DNA of 5,065 nt, taken from NCBI GenBank assembly GCA_002401525.1, contig NVTH01000024.1, positions 13,411-18,475 of the forward strand, given 5' to 3'. The notes beneath the pieces are model-generated. The model worked only from the letters and a program-made list of their open reading frames with translations. It did no database searches and was not told the DNA's origin. This stretch comes from Moraxellaceae bacterium (GTDB taxonomy: Bacteria > Pseudomonadota > Gammaproteobacteria > Pseudomonadales > UBA3067). The position numbers and the translations under genes are program-made. This document shows positions 1 to 5,065 of this stretch, piece after piece; within the stretch, counting starts at the first letter, position 1, and every line of letters starts with the position of its first letter.

Positions 1-1
1 A

Positions 2-346
2 TCCTACGGCTCTTTGTTGCGACAACTGCCGGGGGATACAGAAGTGCCGGGACTGCTGGAAGACATTTCCCACACTGGCTTAGGCAGTGGCTTGGAGTTT
101 GAGTCGATTGATTTGGGCACTGAACGTCGTGCCGAATTTTATTCTGAGTTGCCCATCGACATCAGTATTAGGGGGGGGTACCACGGGTTTTCCAGTTTTG
201 TCAGCGGAGTGGCTGCACTGCCTCGTATTGTGACACTGCATGATTTTGTCATTGAGCCTATGGGCGATGCTCCAAACGTGCTCAAAGTCCGTATTACGGC
301 TAAGACTTATCGATACATTGATCGGGATGAAGATGACGCAAATTAG
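2..346 (+). CDS. pilO: PilO, type IVa pilus inner-membrane alignment protein (C-terminal part, 5' truncated)
   Basis: This is the last 114 codons of PilO; the reading frame is open through the left edge, so the start, the cytoplasmic tail and the transmembrane helix lie outside the window. PilO proteins are usually about 200-215 residues, so roughly the C-terminal half is present, corresponding to the periplasmic ferredoxin-like domain. Recognisable family stretches are LLRQLP, EVPGLLEDIS, TGLGSGLEFES, FYSELPI and FVSGVAALPRIVTLHDF. In the family, PilO pairs with PilN through such domains and binds PilP, forming the periplasmic bridge between the inner-membrane platform and the PilQ secretin. 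The TAG stop at 344-346 lies inside the beginning of pilP, which suggests translational coupling. Oddity: codons for Arg-Gly-Gly at 170-178 include a run of eight G residues. The TTG at 14 is only an internal Leu codon, not the start. Identity is confident from the sequence pattern and the neighbours. Confidence 0.93.
   Translation, partial: SYGSLLRQLPGDTEVPGLLEDISHTGLGSGLEFESIDLGTERRAEFYSELPIDISIRGGYHGFSSFVSGVAALPRIVTLHDFVIEPMGDAPNVLKVRITAKTYRYIDRDEDDAN
171..178 (+). repeat. G8 homopolymer inside pilO
   Basis: Eight consecutive G residues lie within the pilO coding frame (AGG GGG GGG, Arg-Gly-Gly). The frame reads correctly into the conserved C-terminus on the far side, so eight is the in-frame length here. 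Loss of one G would bring a TGA at 231-233 into frame, and gain of one would bring in a TGA at 241-243. Mononucleotide G runs are known slippage sites in some bacteria; whether this one varies is not shown by a single sequence. Confidence 0.9.
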
Positions 347-911
347 TAAAAAAAGGACATCATCCCCTTGGTTGTTGTGGGTGTGTTTGGCGACAATGTT
401 GACTGGTTGCGGAGCGGGTGACGAGTTTAATGATTTAAAAATGTGGGTACAGGAGGTTCAACAACGACCTCAAGGGCGAATTAGGCCGCCCCCTGAGTTT
501 AAATCACACGCCACATTCAGTTATAGTGCTGCCGGACTGCGTAGTCCGTTTCAGCCTCCGGTGGTGGTGGAGATGACCACCATTGAGATATCAGGAGACG
601 TGAGTATTAAACCTGATCTCAATCGGCCAAAGCAGTATCTAGAAGGGTTTAATTTTGATGGCCTATCGTTGGTGGGTACTTTGAATCGTGCCCAAGGGGA
701 AGATTTAACGCTCTGGGCGCTTATCGACGACGGCCAAGGGGGCGTGCACCGAGTCCAAGAAGGAAGTTTCGTGGGCAAGAATCACGGCAGAATTGTGAAT
801 GTAAGTTTGGTTAAGCTGGATGTGATTGAAATCGTGCCTAGCGGTCAACTTTCCACTGCGGGTGAAAAGCTCTGGATAGAGCGGCCACGTACACTCGTAA
901 TTAAAAATTAG
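327..911 (+). CDS. pilP: PilP, type IVa pilus assembly lipoprotein
   Basis: PilP is a periplasmic lipoprotein that binds the PilN/PilO heterodimer with its flexible N-terminal part and the N0 region of PilQ with its C-terminal beta-sandwich, coupling the inner-membrane machinery to the secretin. The product is 194 residues from ATG 327, or 192 from ATG 333. A GGGA five bases before 333 makes the second ATG at least as likely; an upstream in-frame ATG at 240 would lie deep in pilO and has no signal sequence, so it is rejected. The N-terminus has a basic n-region (SKKR), a hydrophobic core and an LTGC lipobox whose Cys is encoded at 408-410. A proline-rich linker (RPPPEF) follows, then the family hallmark FSYSAAGLRSPFQPP, then QYLEGFNFDGLSLVGTL, GGVHRVQEG and NHGRIV. 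It ends in IEIVPSGQL and WIERPRTL. Gly follows the lipidated Cys, as I recall for Pseudomonas PilP. It overlaps pilO and sits 20 bp before pilQ. Confidence 0.95.
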   Translation: MKMTQISKKRTSSPWLLWVCLATMLTGCGAGDEFNDLKMWVQEVQQRPQGRIRPPPEFKSHATFSYSAAGLRSPFQPPVVVEMTTIEISGDVSIKPDLNRPKQYLEGFNFDGLSLVGTLNRAQGEDLTLWALIDDGQGGVHRVQEGSFVGKNHGRIVNVSLVKLDVIEIVPSGQLSTAGEKLWIERPRTLVIKN

Positions 912-915
912 ATCC

Positions 916-923
916 AGGTGGAG
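916..923 (+). promoter_or_regulatory. Ribosome binding site for pilQ start at 932
   Basis: AGGTGGAG lies eight bases before the ATG at 932, in the short gap after the pilP stop. It is the main reason for choosing 932 over the in-frame ATG at 1001, which has only a GAG ten bases upstream. Confidence 0.6.
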
Positions 924-931
924 CAGGCAGT

Positions 932-3121
932 ATGGTAAATAATTTGAATGACTCAATGGCTGTATTTTCGATGTTTGTGTGGCGACCGAGCGGGCTAAGT
1001 ATGAAGCTGGATGATGTGAAACGAAATGTTGCAAAGCTCGGGGTATTGAGTTTAAAACTATTGTTATTGAGCTTGCTGGTAGTTCGTCCTGCAATGGCGG
1101 GGCCTACTTTACAAGATTTAGAATTTGCCGCATTGCCCGGAGATCAAGTCGAAATCAAATTGAGTTTTGATTCTCCTCCACCGCAACCGGTGGGTTACAG
1201 CATTGAAAAGCCCGCTCGAATCGCACTGGATTTGGTGGGTGCAAAAAGCGGACTTGCTTCGAAATACCATACTTTAGATGTCGGCAACACGCACAGCATT
1301 ACTGTTGTAGAGGCCAGTGATCGTGCGCGATTAATTATCAGTTTGGATCATTTAGTTGCTTATAGCACGCGTGTGGAAGGCAACGTATTGTTCATTACCG
1401 TGGGCCAAGACGTTGATAAAAGAGTGGCCAACAGTCAAAGCGAGTCTAAAACCATGGCCATTGATTCTGGTCAAGCGAATGCTGCGCTTGGAAGCCGAGG
1501 GCAGCAAAGTGCGGTTGAAAGTATCGACTTTATTCGCGGTGATCAAGGGGAAGGGCAGGTGCTGATTACGTTGAGTCGGCCGGATGTTGAGCTTGATCTG
1601 CATGAAGAAAGTGGCCGAATCATTGTTGAGCTCATCGGTGAGACCTTACCCGAACGGTTACGTCGCAGGCTCGATGTGACAGATTTTGCGACCCCAGTAA
1701 AACGTATCGACGCGGTGCAAGAGGACGGGAATACCAAATTTATTATTTCGGCAGAAGGTAATTTTGAGTACTTAACCTATCAAGCAGATAAAGTAATTAC
1801 CGTCAGTGTCAAAGCAGTTTCATTGAAAGATCTGGAAAGGAAACGCAAGGAAACTTTTTTATACACCGGTGAGAAATTGTCACTTAATTTCCAAGACATT
1901 GAAGTGCGTTCGGTGCTGCAATTAATCGCAGATTTTACGTCTCTGAACTTGGTGGCCAGTGACACGGTGGACGGCAGAATTACGCTGCGCTTGCAGAATG
2001 TGCCGTGGGATCAGGCTTTAGAGCTGATCTTGAAAACTAAAGGATTGGATAAACGCCGTGTCGGTAATGTGATGTTAGTGGCACCTGCGGATGAGATAGC
2101 AGCGCGCGAGAAGCTTGAACTCGAAGCCAATCGCCAGGTTTCAGAATTAGCGCCGTTGCATTCGGAGTTCGTGCAGGTCAATTACGCCAAGGCAATCGTA
2201 TTGCAGGGCTTGTTGGCAGGGGAAACCGGGTTGCTTTCCACTCGTGGCACCATGCTTGTGGATGAACGTACCAATATCATTCTTATTCAAGACACCGCCG
2301 CTAAAATAGAAGAAATCAGAGACGTAATTTCGGTGTTGGATGTCCCAGTTCAGCAGGTATTGATTGAAGCGCGCATCGTGGTGGCTAACTCGGATTTTAC
2401 CAATGAGTTAGGGGTAACTTGGGGCGGCTATGATGAAAATGTACAATCAAGTCAACGAAGCAATTTCATCGGTGGCTCGAGTGAAACGCTTATTCAAGCC
2501 ATTAGAGGTGATGATGTGACGAACCCTCAGGATTTGGTGGTGGACTTTGGTGTTATTTCCCAAGCGGCGACTCGTTTGGCGCTGGGAGTTTTTAGTACTG
2601 GCTCTGGGTTTCTGGAATTAGAATTATCGGCGCTGGAAGCTGAAGGTAAAGGCGAGATTATTTCTACGCCTAAGGTACTTACCGCTGACCAGCAAACCGC
2701 GAGAATCTCATCGGGTACTGAAATCCCCTACGAGCAAGTATCTTCCAGTGGTGCCACTAACATTGTTTTCAAAGAAGCGGTACTAAGTCTGGAAGTGACC
2801 CCACAGATTACGCCTGATTCGCGCATCATTATGGATATCAAGGTGAATAAGGATTCGGTGGGTGAATTGTTTGGTAATCAGCAGATTCCTGCAATCGATA
2901 CCAACGAAATTGAGACCACAGTTTTGGTGGATAATGGTGATACGGTAGTCTTAGGGGGTATCTTTTCGGTAGAATCCTTTGAAACTGTAGTAAAAACCCC
3001 ATTTTTTGGCGATTTGCCAATGATCGGCCGCTTATTTCGAAAAACGGTACTAACCGACGAGAAACAAGAGCTGCTGGTTTTTATCACTCCAAAAGTCATA
3101 CACGGGATACTGACCGATTGA
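932..3121 (+). CDS. pilQ: PilQ, type IVa pilus outer-membrane secretin
   Basis: PilQ forms the gated multimeric outer-membrane pore through which the pilus extends and retracts. The product is 729 residues, close to the roughly 714 of P. aeruginosa PilQ. Domains in order: signal sequence with a hydrophobic core at about 37-51 and probable cleavage after AMA at residue 56; AMIN domain 1 at about 59-158 (peptidoglycan/septum-binding type); a polar linker at about 160-192; AMIN domain 2 at about 193-293; secretin N0/STN at about 316-387; N1 at about 408-472; and the secretin barrel at about 475-722. The secretin signature is clear at 669-702, with GDTVVLGG, then TPFFGDLPMIGRLF. The GEIISTPKVLT segment (573-583) and the terminal ELLVFITPKV are also typical. 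The start at 932 has the better ribosome site but gives a long 56-residue leader; ATG 1001 would give a more usual 33-residue signal peptide. No frameshift or missing domain is seen. PilP and a pilotin (not in the window) are its expected partners. Confidence 0.97.
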   Translation: MVNNLNDSMAVFSMFVWRPSGLSMKLDDVKRNVAKLGVLSLKLLLLSLLVVRPAMAGPTLQDLEFAALPGDQVEIKLSFDSPPPQPVGYSIEKPARIALDLVGAKSGLASKYHTLDVGNTHSITVVEASDRARLIISLDHLVAYSTRVEGNVLFITVGQDVDKRVANSQSESKTMAIDSGQANAALGSRGQQSAVESIDFIRGDQGEGQVLITLSRPDVELDLHEESGRIIVELIGETLPERLRRRLDVTDFATPVKRIDAVQEDGNTKFIISAEGNFEYLTYQADKVITVSVKAVSLKDLERKRKETFLYTGEKLSLNFQDIEVRSVLQLIADFTSLNLVASDTVDGRITLRLQNVPWDQALELILKTKGLDKRRVGNVMLVAPADEIAAREKLELEANRQVSELAPLHSEFVQVNYAKAIVLQGLLAGETGLLSTRGTMLVDERTNIILIQDTAAKIEEIRDVISVLDVPVQQVLIEARIVVANSDFTNELGVTWGGYDENVQSSQRSNFIGGSSETLIQAIRGDDVTNPQDLVVDFGVISQAATRLALGVFSTGSGFLELELSALEAEGKGEIISTPKVLTADQQTARISSGTEIPYEQVSSSGATNIVFKEAVLSLEVTPQITPDSRIIMDIKVNKDSVGELFGNQQIPAIDTNEIETTVLVDNGDTVVLGGIFSVESFETVVKTPFFGDLPMIGRLFRKTVLTDEKQELLVFITPKVIHGILTD

Positions 3122-3186
3122 TTCCACTTTGTTGGGTCGATTGTTTGCTAAGTATCTAGCACAGTGTTCCTGACCGAGGGTGGGTT

Positions 3187-3191
3187 AGGAG
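3187..3191 (+). promoter_or_regulatory. Ribosome binding site for aroK
   Basis: A consensus AGGAG lies seven bases before the ATG at 3199 and fixes the aroK start. The rest of the 77-bp pilQ-aroK gap (3122-3198) shows no clear terminator and only weak promoter-like matches. Confidence 0.75.
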
Positions 3192-3198
3192 ACTGTGA

Positions 3199-3741
3199 AT
3201 GCCCTTGTTTAACAATATTATTTTCATTGGCCCCATGGGGGCAGGTAAGACTACGATCGGTCGGGCTCTCGCGAGCCAGCTGAAGTGGGAGTTTGTTGAT
3301 TCCGATCAAGAAATTGAAGCCCGAACCGGTGCTAATGTGGCCTGGATCTTCGATGTTGAAGGTGAGAGCGGCTTTCGGGATCGCGAAGAAGCGGTGATTG
3401 ATGAGCTTACTCAAAGGGACTCAATCATTATTGCCACCGGCGGCGGAGCAGTGCTTCGACCCGTCAACCGAGAACGACTTAAGGCGCGAGGCACGGTCAT
3501 CTATCTATCCGCCACTGTCGAGCAGATCTTGGCGCGCACTCTCAACGACCGAACCCGTCCTTTGTTGCAAACCGATGACCGAGTGGGTGTGCTAACCACG
3601 CTGCTTGAAAAGCGAGACCCGTTGTACCGAGAAATCGCCGATATCATTATTCCTACTGGCGACGGCCCTCCCCGAGAAATCATTGCTCACGTACTGGAGC
3701 AAATAAAATCCAAGTTAGGCGATTCAGCCCAATTAAATTAA
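3199..3741 (+). CDS. aroK: Shikimate kinase I
   Basis: This cytoplasmic enzyme phosphorylates shikimate to shikimate 3-phosphate with ATP, the fifth step of the shikimate pathway towards chorismate and aromatic amino acids. The product is 180 residues, a little longer than the about 173 of E. coli AroK. Visible motifs: Walker A GPMGAGKT at residues 11-18; the shikimate-binding DSD at 34-36; GFRDRE at 58-63, whose Arg60 contacts substrate in the family; the GGG loop at 81-83; the mobile lid with NDRTRPLL at 116-123; and ERDPLY-type KRDPLY at 138-143, with Arg139 expected to bind shikimate. All expected catalytic residues are present. The stretch DSDQEIEARTGA is nearly the E. coli AroK sequence, which favours AroK over AroL. 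It follows pilQ by 77 bp and precedes aroB by 22 bp, so aroK and aroB are almost certainly co-transcribed. The pil genes may be on the same message. Confidence 0.97.
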   Translation: MPLFNNIIFIGPMGAGKTTIGRALASQLKWEFVDSDQEIEARTGANVAWIFDVEGESGFRDREEAVIDELTQRDSIIIATGGGAVLRPVNRERLKARGTVIYLSATVEQILARTLNDRTRPLLQTDDRVGVLTTLLEKRDPLYREIADIIIPTGDGPPREIIAHVLEQIKSKLGDSAQLN

Positions 3742-3763
3742 ATTGCATAGAGATTAGTGATTG

Positions 3764-4852
3764 ATGGAAACCTTAGAAGTTGCGTTGGGTGATCGTAGTT
3801 ACCCTATTTACATCGGTGTTGGCTGTTTGGATCAGGCAAATTTGGTGCAGCAGCACGTTGTTGGGCAACAAGTGATGATCGTCAGTAACGACACCATCGC
3901 GCCACTTTACTTGGAAAAAGCGAAGGCATTATTTGTGGGCTATGACGTCAGTTGGGTGATTCTTCCTGACGGAGAAAAATACAAAGATTTGGATCATCTT
4001 AATTTAATTTTTGATGCCTTGTTGAAGCATCGCCACAGTCGCAGCACCACTCTAGTCGCCTTAGGGGGCGGGGTGGTTGGGGATATGACTGGTTATGCGG
4101 CTGCTAGCTATCAGCGTGGAGTTAATTTTATTCAGCTGCCCACCACACTGCTTGCGCAGGTGGACTCTTCAGTAGGGGGCAAAACCGGTGTGAATCATCG
4201 ATTAGGCAAAAATATGATTGGCGCTTTTCATCAGCCTCAATGCGTCATTATCGACCCCAACTGTTTGCAAACGTTGCCAGCGCGGCAATTGAGTTCTGGC
4301 CTGGCGGAGGTGATTAAGTACGGCTTAATATGGGACGAGGCATTTTTTAGCTGGCTAGAATTAGAAGTCGACAATTTTGCTAAGCTGGATATGGCAGTGA
4401 TTGAGCGGGCAATTTATCGTTCTTGCGAAATTAAAGCCGAGGTGGTGGCGCAAGATGAGCGAGAAAATGGTGTCCGCGCATTGTTAAATTTGGGTCATAC
4501 CTTTGGTCATGCGATTGAGAACTGTGCCGGTTATGGTGAGGTACTCCATGGTGAGGCGGTCGCGATTGGTACTTACATGGCGGCGGATTTATCAAAACAA
4601 TTGGGTTGGTTGACGGACGCTGATTGTGTTCGAATTGAACAGTTAACCCAGCGTGCCGGCTTGCCTCTTATCCCTCCGCCTGAACTGAGTGCATCTGCAT
4701 TAAGGGATGCGATGAATTTGGATAAGAAAGTAGAAAATGGCAAGGTTCGATTGGTGTTGATGACCGCGATTGGCAAAGCGTGTGTCACGCTGGATTTCGA
4801 GCAGCATCAATTAGAAAAGACCTTGGCTGCGGGTGAATCTTTATGCAAGTAA
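3764..4852 (+). CDS. aroB: 3-dehydroquinate synthase
   Basis: AroB converts 3-deoxy-D-arabino-heptulosonate 7-phosphate to 3-dehydroquinate, the second step of the shikimate pathway, using NAD+ and a divalent metal (Zn or Co). The product is 362 residues, matching E. coli AroB (362). I chose ATG 3764 over the TTG at 3761 directly before it because the resulting [15 protein letters not shown] lines up with the E. coli start; the ribosome site is weak (AGAG at 3749-3752, 11 bases away). Visible motifs, numbered from ATG 3764: LPDGEKYK at 67-74; the NAD-binding GGGVVGD at 101-107; [19 protein letters not shown] at 126-144; KNMIGAF at 149-155; and [10 protein letters not shown] at 178-187, followed by [13 protein letters not shown] and LHGEAVAIG. 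Expected metal ligands are Glu182, His245 and His262, all present. [13 protein letters not shown] near residue 320 is the usual C-terminal motif. The gene is intact and ends at TAA 4850-4852; no terminator is seen after it. Confidence 0.97.
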   Translation: METLEVALGDRSYPIYIGVGCLDQANLVQQHVVGQQVMIVSNDTIAPLYLEKAKALFVGYDVSWVILPDGEKYKDLDHLNLIFDALLKHRHSRSTTLVALGGGVVGDMTGYAAASYQRGVNFIQLPTTLLAQVDSSVGGKTGVNHRLGKNMIGAFHQPQCVIIDPNCLQTLPARQLSSGLAEVIKYGLIWDEAFFSWLELEVDNFAKLDMAVIERAIYRSCEIKAEVVAQDERENGVRALLNLGHTFGHAIENCAGYGEVLHGEAVAIGTYMAADLSKQLGWLTDADCVRIEQLTQRAGLPLIPPPELSASALRDAMNLDKKVENGKVRLVLMTAIGKACVTLDFEQHQLEKTLAAGESLCK

Positions 4853-4864
4853 GATTGGCCAATC
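4853..4864. repeat. 12-bp perfect palindrome directly after aroB
   Basis: GATTGGCCAATC is self-complementary over all 12 bases and begins at the base after the aroB stop codon. It has no loop or T-tract, so it is not a typical intrinsic terminator. It could be a protein-binding site or chance; a 12-bp palindrome somewhere in a 200-bp stretch is expected by chance in roughly one case in twenty. Confidence 0.6.
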
Positions 4865-4892
4865 ACATTAACAATAAATAGAGCCTACAAGG

Positions 4893-4988
4893 ATGTTAAA
4901 CGACTCGAGTATAGAATCGAGTACCGCGATGCTAACTGGAATGTCTCGTTATCCATTGATTTTGGTTGTAATTGCCATTGTGCACTAG
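4893..4988 (+). CDS. Possible 31-residue small ORF with hydrophobic C-terminus (doubtful)
   Basis: An ATG at 4893 opens 31 codons ending in TAG at 4986-4988. The first half is polar and Ser-rich (MLNDSSIESS) and the end is hydrophobic (PLILVVIAIV), like a short membrane segment. The ribosome site is poor: AAGG touches the ATG and the nearest spaced match is a GAG nine bases away. I recognise no family. The frame contains a 6-bp hairpin, and a promoter-like sequence overlaps its last codons; both argue for non-coding DNA. Most likely a chance ORF; a real small membrane peptide cannot be excluded. Confidence 0.12.
   Translation: MLNDSSIESSTAMLTGMSRYPLILVVIAIVH
4903..4922. repeat. Short inverted repeat (6-bp stem, 8-base loop)
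   Basis: ACTCGA at 4903-4908 pairs with TCGAGT at 4917-4922 around an 8-base loop. The left arm also sits in the 8-bp palindrome ACTCGAGT (4903-4910), and TCGAGTA occurs twice as a direct repeat (4905-4911 and 4917-4923). No T-run follows, so it is not a convincing terminator. It might be an operator-like pair of half-sites upstream of the candidate promoter at 4972. Confidence 0.4.
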
Positions 4989-5001
4989 ACTGCATTACAA
5001 A
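4972..5001 (+). promoter_or_regulatory. Candidate sigma-70 promoter for a gene beyond the window
   Basis: TTGCCA (4972-4977) matches five of six bases of the -35 consensus and is followed after 18 bases by TACAAA (4996-5001), four of six for the -10. With a 17-base spacer the -10 would be TTACAA. It is in the AT-richer stretch after aroB and points right. In related genomes a SPOR/DamX-type gene or gltB often follows aroB, so a downstream transcript is plausible. This is a match by eye only. Confidence 0.25.
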
Positions 5002-5065
5002 GAAGTATGCGTGCAGAGTGAATATGGGCTCAATGTTAGGCTATATATGCTGAATCAATAGTGCT

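Larger units (their letters stand above)
4853..5065. other. Intergenic region after aroB without a convincing gene
   Basis: These 213 bases to the right edge are broken by stop codons on both strands, apart from short ORFs of 31 codons (+ strand) and about 36 codons (- strand). No DamX/SPOR, AAA ATPase or GltB N-terminus is recognisable, although such genes commonly follow aroB in Gammaproteobacteria. The region holds the palindrome, the inverted repeat and the candidate promoter listed separately. It looks like a 5' regulatory region for a gene starting beyond 5065. Confidence 0.6.

Noticed and set aside
348..354. A7 run at the start of pilP, just after the pilO stop, resembling a slippery sequence
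   Set aside because: It simply encodes Lys-Lys in the basic n-region of the signal peptide (ISKKR). No overlapping frame would give a meaningful product after slippage.
3129..3158. Promoter-like pair in the pilQ-aroK gap (TTGTTG then TATCTA, 18-base spacer)
   Set aside because: The matches to both boxes are mediocre and easily found by chance in 77 bases. A separate aroK promoter is plausible but not supported well enough to list.
3147..3160. GCTA-AGTATC-TAGC inverted repeat between pilQ and aroK
   Set aside because: A 4-bp stem with no following T-run is too weak to be a terminator or attenuator.
3148..3414. Antisense open frames such as this 88-codon one, and others opposite pilP, pilQ, aroK and aroB
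   Set aside because: They overlap well-supported + strand genes and have no recognisable protein features. They are shadow frames.
4990..5016. CTGCA...TGCAG inverted repeat around the candidate -10 region
   Set aside because: A 5-bp stem with a 17-base loop is within chance expectation and does not resemble a known operator.
4901..5053. A 50-codon open frame on the + strand with six Cys residues in its second half (GCNCHC, ALDC, YAC, YIC)
   Set aside because: It has no ATG, GTG or TTG before the Cys cluster and no ribosome site, and it is preceded by an in-frame TAA at 4898. The Cys richness probably reflects TGC/TGT triplets in non-coding DNA.
1..5065. A new system, mobile element, CRISPR array, tRNA or toxin-antitoxin pair
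   Set aside because: All long frames belong to well-known pil and aro families in conserved order. No tandem spaced repeats, transposase motifs, terminal inverted repeats or tRNA-like sequences were seen.

Overview
The window reads as a conserved chromosomal segment of a gammaproteobacterium. It carries the 3' end of a type IVa pilus assembly operon (pilO, pilP, pilQ) followed directly by two shikimate-pathway genes (aroK, aroB), all on the + strand. This gene order is well known from Pseudomonas and related Gammaproteobacteria. The proteins resemble the Pseudomonas and E. coli family members throughout, as judged from remembered family sequences. Base composition looks balanced and even, and I see no sign of horizontal transfer. 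The exact genus cannot be read from the sequence; a marine or Pseudomonadales/Cellvibrionales-like bacterium is only a guess.

Layout: positions 2-346 hold the C-terminal part of PilO, cut by the window's left edge. PilP (327-911) is an inner-membrane-associated lipoprotein that overlaps the end of pilO. PilQ (932-3121) is the outer-membrane secretin, with a signal peptide, two AMIN domains, N0 and N1 domains and a secretin barrel. A 77-bp gap precedes aroK (3199-3741, shikimate kinase), and a 22-bp gap separates it from aroB (3764-4852, 3-dehydroquinate synthase). The last 213 bp (4853-5065) hold no convincing gene. They contain a short palindrome, a small hairpin, a weak 31-codon ORF and a possible promoter that may serve a gene beyond the window.

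How the genes work together: PilO (with PilN, upstream of the window) and PilP form the periplasmic alignment complex. This links the inner-membrane pilus motor to the PilQ pore through which the pilus fibre passes. AroB makes 3-dehydroquinate early in the shikimate pathway, and AroK phosphorylates shikimate later in the same pathway. The aro genes are probably co-transcribed with the pil genes because spacing is short and no terminator is visible, but the sequence suggests no functional link.

I did not find a new biological system here. The points most worth a second look are a run of eight G residues inside pilO, where a one-base slip either way would truncate the protein, and the unexplained stretch after aroB.
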